Shown piece by piece: positions 43,589 through 53,126 of a stretch of 62,128 nucleotides of DNA (positions are counted from its first letter, which is position 1; each line of letters begins with the position of its first letter). This DNA comes from Halocynthiibacter namhaensis (lineage in GTDB: Bacteria; Pseudomonadota; Alphaproteobacteria; Rhodobacterales; Rhodobacteraceae), in assembly GCF_000812685.1 (NCBI RefSeq), contig NZ_JWIF01000017.1:1-62128 (forward strand), read 5' to 3'. The notes under the pieces were generated by a model. That model ran no database searches and had not been told where the DNA came from. It saw only the letters and a list, made by a program, of their open reading frames with translations. Both the position numbers and the translations under genes were made by a program.

Positions 43589-46075
43589 ATGACGACAAAA
43601 TTCGCCCTTCCTATTGATGATGCCCTGCCTGATCTATTGCAGGCCCTTTCCACCCATGGGCAGGCCGTTTTACAAGCCCCCCCAGGTGCTGGTAAAACCA
43701 CAAAGGTCCCCTTGGCCCTGCTGGATATCATCCCTGCCCCTGGCCGTATCTTAATGCTAGAGCCGCGCCGCCTTGCGACCCGTGCCGCTGCCACAAGAAT
43801 GGCCGACATGTTGGGCGAGAAACCAGGCCAGACCGTTGGCTTTCGGATGCGCGGGGAAAGCTGTACCTCACCTCACACCCGCATTGAAGTCGTGACCGAG
43901 GGCATTCTCACCCGGATGATCCAAAGTGATCCCGAGCTGACCGGTGTCAGCTGCGTGATCTTCGATGAATTTCACGAACGCTCCCTTAATGCTGACCTTG
44001 GTCTCGCGCTGACCTGTGAGGTCCGTTCGGCCTTGCGCGAGGATTTGTTGTTGCTGGTCATGTCCGCGACACTCGACGCCGAACCCGTCGCCAAACTGCT
44101 AGGCGATGCGCCCGTGATCACATCAGAAGGTCGTGCCTTTCCGGTTGAAACCCGATGGCTTGCCAAACCGCGTGCCCCCAAACAATGGTTGGAAGACGCG
44201 ACAGCCGCATTGATACTGGAAGCTTTGAACAAAGAAGAGGGAAGCCTTCTGGCGTTTCTGCCCGGTGAAGGCGAAATCCGCCGCACCGAAACTTTGCTAA
44301 AAGGGAAGCTTCCGCCTGACGTGCAATTGCACCCTCTGTTCGGCGCGATGGATATCAAGGCCCAGCGCGCAGCAATCCGACCCATCGCGTCAGGGCGCAA
44401 GGTCGTGCTGGCCACCTCAATCGCGGAAACATCTCTAACCATTGATGGCATTCGTATCGTTGTGGACGCCGGACGCGCCCGACGGTCAAGGTTTGATGCA
44501 GGGTCTGGCATGTCTCGCCTCGTGACGGAACGTGTCAGCAAAGCAGAAGCCACGCAGCGCCAAGGCCGCGCGGGCCGTCTCACCCCTGGTGTGTGTTATC
44601 GACTTTGGACAAAAGGCGAAGAAGGGGCTCTTGCGGCCTTCCCGCCCTCGGAAATCGAAAGCACCGATCTATGCGGCTTAATCCTTGAGCTGGCCTTATG
44701 GGGCGCAACCAGCCCCGATGATCTCGCCTTTCTGACCCCGCCTGATCCGGGCATGTGGGACGCTGCGCGCAGTTTATTACAATCGCTTGGTGCCTTGGAC
44801 CCAAAGGGGATGATCACCCCACATGGTCGCGCCTTGGCCGCCCTTCCCCTGCATCCGCGTCTTGCACATATGCTTGTTTTATGTGGCCCAGCTGCGGCCC
44901 CATTGGCGGCACTCCTTGCGGATCGCGATCCTTTACCGCGCACAGCACCTGCTGACCTTTCCCTTCGCGTGTCTGCGATCACACATACGAAAGATTTTCT
45001 GTCGGATCATGGGTTTCAACTGGATCACGGTGCCCTGTCTCGCATCAAGGACGAGGTCAAGCGCCTCAGCCGGCTCTGTGCGAAACATCCCCAAGCGCAG
45101 TCCCATAGCATCGCTGGGATGGCCGCCCTCGCTTATCCTGATCGTATCGCATTGCGTCGCCCAGGTGACGACCCGCGCTTCTTAATGAGCGGCGGCAAAG
45201 GCGCCATCATGAAACCTGAAGACCCGCTGGCGGGACAACGTCTCATTGTGGCAACCGATCTAGACGTCGACCCCCGAGAAGCCCGTGTGCGGTTAGCCGT
45301 GGCGATTTCTGAAAGCGAAGTGCGGGCCCTGTATTCCGGCAACATAACACAGGTGCAATCTTGTCTCTGGTCGCGGCGTGAGGACCGCATTCTATCCCGT
45401 GATCAAACCCGCCTTGGGGCCATCACTCTGTCTGACCAGATCTGGAAAGATGTGCCAACAGATGCCATCGCGACGGCGGCCTTGGAAGGTTGGCAGGATC
45501 TCCGCCCAGCGTTTTCGAAGAAATCCCACTTATTTCTCTCGCGCGCCCGTTTGATGTCTGGTCAGCCCGGTTGCCCTGATCTTTCCGATGACGCCCTATT
45601 TGACAGCGCGGGGTCTTGGTTACTGCCTTGGCTGAGCACCGCATCCAAGATCCCGCGCAACAGCCGCGAATTGCGCGCATTTGAAACCTTTGACGCTCTG
45701 CGCGCTTATCTGCCCCATCATCTATTGATGGAACTGGATCGCCTGGTGCCCGCCCATTTCACAAGCCCGCTTGGAAACCGTATTCCGATTGATTACAGCG
45801 GTGAAACCCCCAGCATTGAGCTGCGCATCCAAGAAGTCTTTGGCACAACACAGCATCCATGCGTCGGCACCCCAGCCCAGCCCCTGCGCATGACCTTACT
45901 CTCACCCGCGCGCAGGCCTGTGCAGGTCACATCCGATTTGCCCAATTTTTGGAAAACCTCTTGGGCCGATGTGCGCAAAGACATGCGCGGCCGTTATCCT
46001 AGGCATCCTTGGCCCGAAGATCCAACCGAGGCCCCACCAACCCTGCGCGTTAAGAACCCACGCCCTCGCGGTTAA
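43589..46075 (+). CDS. hrpB: ATP-dependent helicase HrpB
   Basis: An 828-residue DExH helicase. Walker A is GAGKTTKVPLA, the Walker B box DEFHER, motif III SATLDA, and motif VI QRQGRAGR. The C-terminal HrpB-specific domain is present (TLRMTLLSPARRPVQVTSDLPNFW). Length is typical. The role is poorly defined; the family is linked to RNA metabolism. Convergent with gnd across a strong bidirectional hairpin. Confidence 0.95.
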   Translation: MTTKFALPIDDALPDLLQALSTHGQAVLQAPPGAGKTTKVPLALLDIIPAPGRILMLEPRRLATRAAATRMADMLGEKPGQTVGFRMRGESCTSPHTRIEVVTEGILTRMIQSDPELTGVSCVIFDEFHERSLNADLGLALTCEVRSALREDLLLLVMSATLDAEPVAKLLGDAPVITSEGRAFPVETRWLAKPRAPKQWLEDATAALILEALNKEEGSLLAFLPGEGEIRRTETLLKGKLPPDVQLHPLFGAMDIKAQRAAIRPIASGRKVVLATSIAETSLTIDGIRIVVDAGRARRSRFDAGSGMSRLVTERVSKAEATQRQGRAGRLTPGVCYRLWTKGEEGALAAFPPSEIESTDLCGLILELALWGATSPDDLAFLTPPDPGMWDAARSLLQSLGALDPKGMITPHGRALAALPLHPRLAHMLVLCGPAAAPLAALLADRDPLPRTAPADLSLRVSAITHTKDFLSDHGFQLDHGALSRIKDEVKRLSRLCAKHPQAQSHSIAGMAALAYPDRIALRRPGDDPRFLMSGGKGAIMKPEDPLAGQRLIVATDLDVDPREARVRLAVAISESEVRALYSGNITQVQSCLWSRREDRILSRDQTRLGAITLSDQIWKDVPTDAIATAALEGWQDLRPAFSKKSHLFLSRARLMSGQPGCPDLSDDALFDSAGSWLLPWLSTASKIPRNSRELRAFETFDALRAYLPHHLLMELDRLVPAHFTSPLGNRIPIDYSGETPSIELRIQEVFGTTQHPCVGTPAQPLRMTLLSPARRPVQVTSDLPNFWKTSWADVRKDMRGRYPRHPWPEDPTEAPPTLRVKNPRPRG

Positions 46076-46087
46076 GCCGCCAGAACA

Positions 46088-46119
46088 AAAAATGGCCATC
46101 CCTTGGGATGGCCATTTTT
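46088..46119. terminator. Bidirectional terminator between hrpB and gnd
   Basis: A nearly perfect 15-base inverted repeat, AAAAATGGCCATCCC / GGGATGGCCATTTTT, with a two-base centre. The A-run and T-run flanks allow termination in both directions. Confidence 0.9.
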
Positions 46120-46143
46120 AAACACTTATTCATGATGCTGGGC

Positions 46144-47559
46144 TTAGCTGCCCCAAGGCCCATGATGCACGCCGGATTGATCCAAACGTTCAAACCCATG
46201 CGCCCCAAAGAAGTCTCGTTGCGCTTGCACCATATTGGTGGTCCCGCGGGCCTGGCGCATTGTGTCAAACCATGCCAATGCAGCAGAAAACCCAGGAACC
46301 GGCAGGCCCTGAGCAATCGCAGATGCAATCACCCGACGCATGGCATCACTGCCTTTGGACAAAGCGTCATGAAATGCCGGCGCAAACAACAACCGCCCAT
46401 CAGGCAGGTCCCCGCGGAACGCATCGGAAATATCATCCAGCAATGCCGACCGAATAATGCATCCTGCGCGCCAGATCTCAGCGACGCGTGCCATATCGAC
46501 ATTCCAGTCGTATTCCTCAGATGCTGCAGTCAAAACTTGGAAACCTTGGGCGTAGGCAATGATCCGCGCCGCAAGCAATGCCGCTTCCAGATCATCGCGA
46601 TCAAACACAACCGCTTTCTGACCAACACCTGGGAAAAGCGCTTCGCCACGCGCCCGCGCAGCAAGATCTGCCGACCAACCACGCGCACCAACGGCCGCCT
46701 CGATCGCGCTGGCTGATTGCCCCAACGATAGGGCTTCGATCACAGTCCAACGTCCCGTGCCTTTTTGTCCGGCTTTATCTTTGATCACATCGACCATCGG
46801 CGCGCCAGTGTCGGGATCCGTTGTTTGTAAGATCTCGGCGCTAATTTCCATCAAATATGAACTTAGGCCACCGGCATTCCAGCCCTCAAACAGAACACCA
46901 ATGTCCTTTGGCGCAACGGCTTCACCATCCCGCAACAGACCATACACCTCAGAGATCAGCTGCATATCCGCATATTCAATGCCATTGTGAACAGTTTTCA
47001 CAAAATGCCCCGCGCCATCCGGGCCCAACCAATCAGCACAAGGGTCGCCTTCAAACTTCGCAGAAATCGCTTCGATCATTGGGCGGATTGGCACGAAGCT
47101 TTCCGCAGCGCCGCCGACCATGATTGATGGGCCATGCCGCGCACCTTCTTCGCCGCCCGAAACGCCCATGCCAACGAAATGCAAGCCCTTTGCAGCCAAC
47201 AGTTCAGCTCGCTTGCGCGTGTTATGAAAATTCGCATTTCCCGCATCAATAATCGTGTCACCCGGTTCTAACAAAGGCGCGTATGTTTCAACAATGGCAT
47301 CCACCGCCTTGCCCGCAGGCACCAGTAAAATCAGGGAACGTGGTGATGTCAAAGCTGCAACCATTTCTTCGGGGGATTTCGCACCCGTCAGATGATCACT
47401 TATGTTGCCATGCAGGTCTGCTGCATCGTTTAAAAAGGCGTCAACGCGTTCAGGTCGGAGCGTCGTGACCGCCAGATTAAAGCCCTTTTCCGCGATATTA
47501 AGCGCCAATGCGCTTCCCATCGTACCCAGACCGATCAGGCCCACATTGGTGTCACTCAT
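46144..47559 (-). CDS. gnd: 6-phosphogluconate dehydrogenase (decarboxylating)
   Basis: A 471-residue enzyme of the oxidative pentose phosphate pathway, producing ribulose 5-phosphate, CO2 and NADPH. The N-terminal Rossmann motif is GLIGLGTMGSALALNIA; the signature VGMGVSGGEEGARHGPSIM and the catalytic lysine/asparagine in FVKTVHNGIEYADMQLISE are intact. The start at 47559 is supported by GGAGA; the frame's upstream ATG is not. No zwf neighbour is seen. Confidence 0.95.
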   Translation of the reverse strand: MSDTNVGLIGLGTMGSALALNIAEKGFNLAVTTLRPERVDAFLNDAADLHGNISDHLTGAKSPEEMVAALTSPRSLILLVPAGKAVDAIVETYAPLLEPGDTIIDAGNANFHNTRKRAELLAAKGLHFVGMGVSGGEEGARHGPSIMVGGAAESFVPIRPMIEAISAKFEGDPCADWLGPDGAGHFVKTVHNGIEYADMQLISEVYGLLRDGEAVAPKDIGVLFEGWNAGGLSSYLMEISAEILQTTDPDTGAPMVDVIKDKAGQKGTGRWTVIEALSLGQSASAIEAAVGARGWSADLAARARGEALFPGVGQKAVVFDRDDLEAALLAARIIAYAQGFQVLTAASEEYDWNVDMARVAEIWRAGCIIRSALLDDISDAFRGDLPDGRLLFAPAFHDALSKGSDAMRRVIASAIAQGLPVPGFSAALAWFDTMRQARGTTNMVQAQRDFFGAHGFERLDQSGVHHGPWGS

Positions 47560-47981
47560 GACAATTCTCTCCATATTCGGTTGGATGATTAGATAGCATA
47601 AATTGGCGAAATTCAAAGGGCTGACTCCCCATTGAATTTCACATCAGCGGCAGTACGCTGCCCTCCTCAAAATGCAACTCACATCTGTTTACGCCGCCAC
47701 CCCAATAACAACCAAAAGATGATCCGCAAGAACACAACGAAAGCAACCGCGAGCCCAAATCGGACATATTTACGCCACATTTACGCCGTAATTCACTTAT
47801 TGCACACCGAATGTAGCGCAAAATTTGAAATATTAACTATCCCTAGACGAGTGTTGCCCCTGATCAACAACAACATCCCTCGCATTGAAAATTGTTGCAA
47901 AATTTCACTCGATCCGCCATCCTCTTCTACAATAAGGGCAAAAATGCTCAGGCGAAGCAGTGATCGGAGAGGCAGGTCACA
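47560..47981. other. Long intergenic region between gnd and the Tad operon
   Basis: A 422-base gap between divergent genes, no plausible gene in any frame. It is AT-rich relative to its neighbours from about 47760 to 47900. It contains three TTTACGCC elements, described separately, and must hold the gnd and Tad promoters. A Flp pilin gene was looked for here and not found. Confidence 0.7.
47769..47787. promoter_or_regulatory. Direct repeats TTTACGCC upstream of cpaC
   Basis: Two copies of TTTACGCC at 47769-47776 and 47780-47787 are spaced 11 bases start to start, about one helical turn, with a third copy at 47688-47695. About 195 bases before cpaC. Spacing suits cooperative binding by an unknown regulator. 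Confidence 0.4.
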
Positions 47982-49427
47982 ATGACACACACACACTTCT
48001 TAAAAGCGGGGCTTCTTGGCCTTGCCGTATCGTTTACCAGTTTTCACACCGTTTCCCTACAATCCGCATCCGCACAGGACCAACCCGGCGCGATACGCGT
48101 ACTGCAAGGCCAAACATCCGCGACCCTTCGGGTTCCGATGAACCGCGCGGTTGTCGTTGAAACCCAAGCTATCTTCTCTGAGGTGGCGATGGCCAACCCA
48201 GGCATCGCTGAGATTTCGACACTCAATGAACGCACATTGTACGTTTTGGGGAAAATTCCAGGTCGCACGACGTTGACATTGCTGTCCCCCGAAGGTGGGT
48301 TGATGGCCAATATTGATGTGCAGGTCACACCTGATGTGGCCGAATTTAAAGAACGATTGCAGCAAATCTTGCCGGGCGAACCGATTGAGGTACGCACCGC
48401 AAATGACGGCATCGTGCTGTCAGGCATCGTTTCATCCATCGCCCGACTTGATCGCGCGCTGGACTTGGCAGAACGTTACGCCCCAGGGCGTGTGTCCAAT
48501 CTGATGGGCGTCGGTGGCACACAACAAGTTATGTTAAAAGTGCGTTTCGCCGAAATGCAGCGTTCGGTGCGCAAGGCATTGAACGGTGGTGTTACATTGG
48601 GCACCAGCGGTTCAGATGGTGCCATAAGCGGTGCAGGCGGAAGTGGGGCATTGCTTCCCGGTGCCATTGGTGGCGCCGGATCCACAGTTTTAAACATCAA
48701 CCCGGCCTCAGTCGGCGGCATTGCGGGAACCATTGGCATCGGTGATGTCCAACTCTCCGTCATGCTTGAGGCGCTTGAAAGTCGTGGCGTTGTGCGCACT
48801 TTGGCTGAACCCAATCTTGTTGCGCTTTCTGGCCAAGAGGCGAAATTCCTTGCGGGTGGCGAATACCCCATCCCCGTTCCCCAAGAGAACGGCAATATCG
48901 CGATTGAATATAAGCCATTTGGTGTTGAGCTGAACTTCACACCGCGTGTGGTCGACCAAGATGTCATCAATCTTACACTTAATGCAGCAGTAAGCGCGCT
49001 TGACCCGACCAATTCAATCACGACAGGGGGCATCAACGTATCCGCCTTCACCCGCCGCGAGACATCCACCACGGTGGAAATGCGCGATGGGGAAAGTTTT
49101 GCGATTGCAGGCCTGTTGCAGGATGATTTCCGCGACTTGAACTCACAGGTGCCGTGGTTGGGTGACATCCCAGTGCTGGGCGCATTATTTCGGTCTGCAG
49201 AATACACCCGCAACCAATCGGAACTTGTCATTATCGTCACGGCCCACTTGGTCAGCCCAACCCGTGGCGAAGCCTTGGCCCTGCCGACAGATCGCGTTCG
49301 TCCCCCAACCGAGGCGGATCTGTTCTTACGTGGCCGTGTTGCCTCGGAAGGTCGTGCAGCAACCGGCGCGGCAGCTGAAATTTCTCGCCAGGACTTTTCT
49401 GGCTCCTACGGCTATGTGATGGAGTGA
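47982..49427 (+). CDS. cpaC: Tad pilus secretin CpaC/RcpA
   Basis: A 481-residue outer-membrane secretin with a signal peptide (cleavage near ASA-QD). A BON-like N-terminal domain (LRVPMNRAVVVETQAIFSEVAMANPGIAEI) precedes the secretin core (MLKVRFAEMQRSVRKALN, GVELNFTPRVVDQDVINL, and VPWLGDIPVLGALFRS). It forms the gate for the Flp pilus. AGG precedes the ATG. First gene of the cluster; cpaB, its usual upstream partner, is absent. Confidence 0.94.
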   Translation: MTHTHFLKAGLLGLAVSFTSFHTVSLQSASAQDQPGAIRVLQGQTSATLRVPMNRAVVVETQAIFSEVAMANPGIAEISTLNERTLYVLGKIPGRTTLTLLSPEGGLMANIDVQVTPDVAEFKERLQQILPGEPIEVRTANDGIVLSGIVSSIARLDRALDLAERYAPGRVSNLMGVGGTQQVMLKVRFAEMQRSVRKALNGGVTLGTSGSDGAISGAGGSGALLPGAIGGAGSTVLNINPASVGGIAGTIGIGDVQLSVMLEALESRGVVRTLAEPNLVALSGQEAKFLAGGEYPIPVPQENGNIAIEYKPFGVELNFTPRVVDQDVINLTLNAAVSALDPTNSITTGGINVSAFTRRETSTTVEMRDGESFAIAGLLQDDFRDLNSQVPWLGDIPVLGALFRSAEYTRNQSELVIIVTAHLVSPTRGEALALPTDRVRPPTEADLFLRGRVASEGRAATGAAAEISRQDFSGSYGYVME

Positions 49428-49432
49428 AGATC

Positions 49433-50110
49433 ATGAAAACCAATACACACTCCCGCCGCAAAACAGTTTTGCGATCCGTGATTATGGCTTCCAGCCTTGC
49501 CGGGCTTGCCGCCTGTGCGCCGGGCTCAAACCTGCAATTCTATAAGGAAGCGGGCAGCGTCATTGATCGCGGCAACTTTGGCAATGCCGGGATGAACAAT
49601 GAGCTCATCCAAACGGGTCAACTCGACTTTGCGGTCACCTTAGCAAACCGATTTGAAAACGAAGTTCCAAGCACGATCAACTTCGCGTTCAATGATGCAA
49701 CTCTGGATGCACAAGCCAAACAAGTATTGTTGCAGCAGGCCAATTGGATCAAACAATTCCCCGAGATCAGGTTTCGCGTCTTCGGGCATACGGATCTCGT
49801 AGGGGGCAACGCCAGCAACCACCGCCTCGGCATGCGCCGTGCACGTGCTGCTGTTAATTTCCTGATCGCTCAGGGCATTGATCGCAATCGCTTGGAAGCC
49901 GTCAGTTCACTTGGGGAAACCCAACCTCTCGTGCAGACTGAGAATCGCGAACGCCGCAACCGCCGTACCGTCACAGGTGTGTCTGGTTTCGTTCAGAACA
50001 ATCCGACGATTTTGAATGGAAAATACGCACAGGTTGTCTGGCGGGGGTACGTTCAAAGTGCTTCACCGCTCACTGAAACAACGCCTGCAAGCTCAATCGG
50101 CGGACTTTAA
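49433..50110 (+). CDS. OmpA-family lipoprotein of the Tad cluster
   Basis: A 225-residue lipoprotein: signal peptide with lipobox LAAC near residues 24-27, then a C-terminal OmpA-like peptidoglycan-binding domain (INFAFNDATLDAQAKQVL ... FGHTDLVGGNASNHRLGMRRARAAVNFL). It may anchor the secretin to the cell wall, a role filled in other Tad systems by CpaD/RcpB. The ATG overlaps the reading-frame end of cpaC closely. A terminator follows. Confidence 0.88.
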   Translation: MKTNTHSRRKTVLRSVIMASSLAGLAACAPGSNLQFYKEAGSVIDRGNFGNAGMNNELIQTGQLDFAVTLANRFENEVPSTINFAFNDATLDAQAKQVLLQQANWIKQFPEIRFRVFGHTDLVGGNASNHRLGMRRARAAVNFLIAQGIDRNRLEAVSSLGETQPLVQTENRERRNRRTVTGVSGFVQNNPTILNGKYAQVVWRGYVQSASPLTETTPASSIGGL

Positions 50111-50114
50111 GTTC

Positions 50115-50148
50115 ATGGGATGCGGCGGGGTTGTCGCATCCCATTTTC
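50115..50148 (+). terminator. Terminator inside the Tad cluster
   Basis: A ten-base perfect stem ATGGGATGCG / CGCATCCCAT with a ten-base loop, followed by TTTCATTTT. It sits after the OmpA-like gene and splits the cluster into two transcription units. Confidence 0.8.
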
Positions 50149-50162
50149 ATTTTGCGTGTTGA

Positions 50163-50202
50163 ATATCGCATCATGCAACAACACCCACCCAAATTGCGAT
50201 AT
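50163..50202. other. Inverted repeat in the cpaE upstream region
   Basis: Eight-base arms ATATCGCA (50163-50170) and TGCGATAT (50195-50202), 24 bases apart, in the 286-base gap between the terminator and cpaE. May be part of the cpaE promoter. The rest of the gap is AT-rich with no open frame. Confidence 0.4.
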
Positions 50203-50396
50203 CTATCGTCACATTGTTGCCAAAACTTATCCAATTTTGATTTTTTAGCCGCAATATTGCCCAAATTACCCCTCAAATTCAGGAATGGGCTGCCTGACGA
50301 CGTAGATTCGCGCCAATCGCCGGGTCCATGCCGCTGTGAATCTAGGAATATTCAGGAATTGCCCGAAAATTAACCGGGATCCTGTATCAGGAGGCC

Positions 50397-51659
50397 ATGA
50401 GCCAAATGTCGAGTAATGCAATGCTGCAGCCAGAACCCGCCCCAATCGTGGCATGTACCATTTCAAGGGATGTCCAAAACTTTGATCTGTTGATCGATGA
50501 CATGGAAAGTGAACTTGGGGAAAGTTGGGGGGATCTCAGCTTTGAAGATGCCGCAGCCTTCTTAGACCAGCCCGAGGCAAGCCAGCTGGAATTCGTCGCC
50601 ATCGCGATTGATGATCACGATGAGGAACGTTTGGCTGACATCGGCGCACTTATCGGCATTGCCAACGCCAAAGAAATCGACGTTATCCTAATTGCGCAAG
50701 AGGTAAGCCCGATTGCGCTGCATCAGCTCCTGCGCATGGGGGCCGGTGATTTCATCCCCTACCCGCTTCCCGAAGGTGAACTGCACAATGCAATTGATCG
50801 CCTGCGCAAACCCAAGATACCTGCCCAAGCCGAACCCGAAGTTCCCCAAGAAATGCGTTCAACCCTGAAAGCCACTGGGGATCGCAATGGGGTCGTACTT
50901 CCTGTGCATGGAATTTCTGGCGGCACAGGTGCAACCACTGTCGCTGTGAACCTCGCATGGGAACTTGCAAATATAGACAAGAAAAATCCACCGCGGGTTT
51001 GCCTCTTGGATCTCGACCTTCAATTCGGCAGCGTCTCAACGTATCTAGATCTGCCCCGCCGTGATGCGGTTTACGAATTACTGTCAGACACCAATTCCAT
51101 GGATAACGAAAGCTTCATGCAAGCGCTTTTGACCTTCAACGACAAGCTACACGTCCTGACCGCGCCCGCAGATATCCTACCATTGGATATCGTAACTGCG
51201 GAAGACATCGACAAGTTGGTGGAAACTGCGCGCACGAATTTCGACTATATTGTAATCGACATGCCCACAACCTTGGTCGCATGGACGGAAAGCATCCTGC
51301 ACCAAGCGCATGTATACTTCTCGACCTTGGAATTGGATATGAGATCCGCCCAGAACGCGTTGCGCATGATCCGCGCGCTTAAATCCGAAGAATTGCCTTA
51401 CGAGAAGCTGCGCTACATTCTAAACCGCGCGCCGAAGTTCACCGACTTAACGGGCAAGGGCCGCGTGAAACGTTTAGCCGAAAGCTTAGACATTGTGATC
51501 GAACTTCAAATTCCTGATGGGGGAAAACCTGTTGTTCAATCGGGTGATCACGGATTGCCCCTGATGGAAACAGCAGCCAAAAACCCGATGCGTAAAGAGA
51601 TCCACAAACTCGCTCAATCCATTCATGAGGTCAATCAGGCCGCTGAAACCGGCCGTTAA
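50397..51659 (+). CDS. cpaE: Tad pilus assembly ATPase CpaE (MinD-like)
   Basis: A 420-residue protein with a pseudo-receiver N-terminal half (VILIAQEVSPIALHQLLRMGAGDFIPYPL) and a ParA/MinD-like ATPase with deviant Walker A GISGGTGATTVAVNLAWELA and LLDLDLQFG. It is thought to localise Tad assembly at the pole. AGGAGG is only two bases from the ATG at 50397; the in-frame ATG at 50406 has better spacing and may be the real start. Confidence 0.92.
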   Translation: MSQMSSNAMLQPEPAPIVACTISRDVQNFDLLIDDMESELGESWGDLSFEDAAAFLDQPEASQLEFVAIAIDDHDEERLADIGALIGIANAKEIDVILIAQEVSPIALHQLLRMGAGDFIPYPLPEGELHNAIDRLRKPKIPAQAEPEVPQEMRSTLKATGDRNGVVLPVHGISGGTGATTVAVNLAWELANIDKKNPPRVCLLDLDLQFGSVSTYLDLPRRDAVYELLSDTNSMDNESFMQALLTFNDKLHVLTAPADILPLDIVTAEDIDKLVETARTNFDYIVIDMPTTLVAWTESILHQAHVYFSTLELDMRSAQNALRMIRALKSEELPYEKLRYILNRAPKFTDLTGKGRVKRLAESLDIVIELQIPDGGKPVVQSGDHGLPLMETAAKNPMRKEIHKLAQSIHEVNQAAETGR

Positions 51660-51686
51660 GGCTGGCCTCTTAAAGGACTTAATTTT

Positions 51687-53123
51687 ATGTTCTCTCGCTA
51701 TAAAAAGCCCGGGCAAACACCAGCAGCTAAACCGACGACTGCACCGGTAGAAAACCCGACACAGCCAGCAGCCGAACAAGCCAAAGTCGTTCGCCGCGCA
51801 GAGGCCCCCAAAGCCAGCCAATCCCCAACAGAGGACAAGGCAAAAAAGCGCAAACAGCGCTTAGGGGAAATCAAATCTGCGCTCCATCGTGAATTGCTAG
51901 ACAACCTCAACTTGGCCGCACTTGAAAATGCCACGGAAACGGATCTGCGCCAGGAAATTGTCTCCATTGCCTCTGAGGCGCTCGAAGAGATGGGCGTTGT
52001 TCTCAACCGCGAGGAACGCAACACTCTGAACCAAGAACTGTTTGACGAAGTTACCGGTCTTGGCCCGCTTGAGCCGCTTCTGAAAGACGACACCATAAAC
52101 GATATTTTGGTCAACGGTCCACAACAGGTGTTTGTCGAGCGTGACGGAAAACTTGAGCTGTCGACCGTCACCTTCAAAGATGAACGACATCTGCTGCGCA
52201 TCATCGACAAAATTGTGTCCGCCGTTGGCCGCCGCGTGGATGAATCAAATCCCTATGTCGATGCGCGCCTACAAGATGGTTCGCGTTTCAACGCTATGGT
52301 CCCGCCCGTCGCAGTTGATGGGTCATTGGTCTCTATTCGTAAGTTCAAGAAAGACAAGCTCGGCATTGATGATCTCGTGAATTTTGGGGCCTTCACCGAA
52401 GAAATGGCCGCCTATTTGCAAGCCGCCGTATCCACACGTCTCAACATAATCGTGTCTGGTGGTACCGGGTCAGGTAAAACCACGACCTTGAACGCCTTGT
52501 CGTCTTTCATCGACAATTCAGAACGTATCCTAACAATCGAAGACACGGCGGAACTTCAACTGCAACAGCTTCACGTCGGGCGCATGGAAAGTCGCCCACC
52601 CAACGTTGAAGGAAAAGGCGAAGTATCCCCACGCGATTGCCTGAAAAACGCACTACGGATGCGACCGGATCGCATTATCGTGGGGGAAACGCGTGGCGAA
52701 GAAGTTATTGACATGCTGCAAGCCATGAACACTGGCCACGATGGCTCTATGACAACGATTCACGCCAACTCTGCCCGCGATGGCATTTCGCGCCTGGAAA
52801 ACATGATCGCAATGGCCGGGATCGAGATGCCGCTGAAGGCCGTACGAAACCAAATTTCATCTGCGGTGAACCTGATTGTGCAAGCCTCGCGCCTGCAAGA
52901 TGGGTCACGTCGCATGACCTCCATCACCGAAATCACGGGGATGGAAGGCGATGTAATCTCGCTACAGGAAGTGTTCCGTTATCAGCGCGTGGGCCTCACC
53001 TCCGATAATAAAATCATTGGACATTTTACCGCCACCGGCGTGCGCTCTCACTTCTCAGAGAGATTCCGCATGTGGGGCTATGATCTTCCCACTTCCATAT
53101 TCGAACCCATCGCCGCAGAGTAA
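51687..53123 (+). CDS. cpaF: Tad pilus secretion ATPase CpaF/TadA
   Basis: A 478-residue GspE/VirB11-like ATPase that powers pilus extension and retraction. Walker A is [15 protein letters not shown]; the Asp box, Walker B ([15 protein letters not shown]) and His box ([18 protein letters not shown]) are intact. The N-terminal 80 residues are low-complexity and charged. AAAGGA lies before the ATG. Follows cpaE by 27 bases. Confidence 0.96.
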   Translation: MFSRYKKPGQTPAAKPTTAPVENPTQPAAEQAKVVRRAEAPKASQSPTEDKAKKRKQRLGEIKSALHRELLDNLNLAALENATETDLRQEIVSIASEALEEMGVVLNREERNTLNQELFDEVTGLGPLEPLLKDDTINDILVNGPQQVFVERDGKLELSTVTFKDERHLLRIIDKIVSAVGRRVDESNPYVDARLQDGSRFNAMVPPVAVDGSLVSIRKFKKDKLGIDDLVNFGAFTEEMAAYLQAAVSTRLNIIVSGGTGSGKTTTLNALSSFIDNSERILTIEDTAELQLQQLHVGRMESRPPNVEGKGEVSPRDCLKNALRMRPDRIIVGETRGEEVIDMLQAMNTGHDGSMTTIHANSARDGISRLENMIAMAGIEMPLKAVRNQISSAVNLIVQASRLQDGSRRMTSITEITGMEGDVISLQEVFRYQRVGLTSDNKIIGHFTATGVRSHFSERFRMWGYDLPTSIFEPIAAE

Positions 53124-53126
53124 CCT

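Noticed and set aside
47632-47985. Open frame in the gnd-cpaC gap as a possible Flp pilin
   Set aside because: It has no hydrophobic prepilin segment, no GxxxE-type processing site and no ribosome site.
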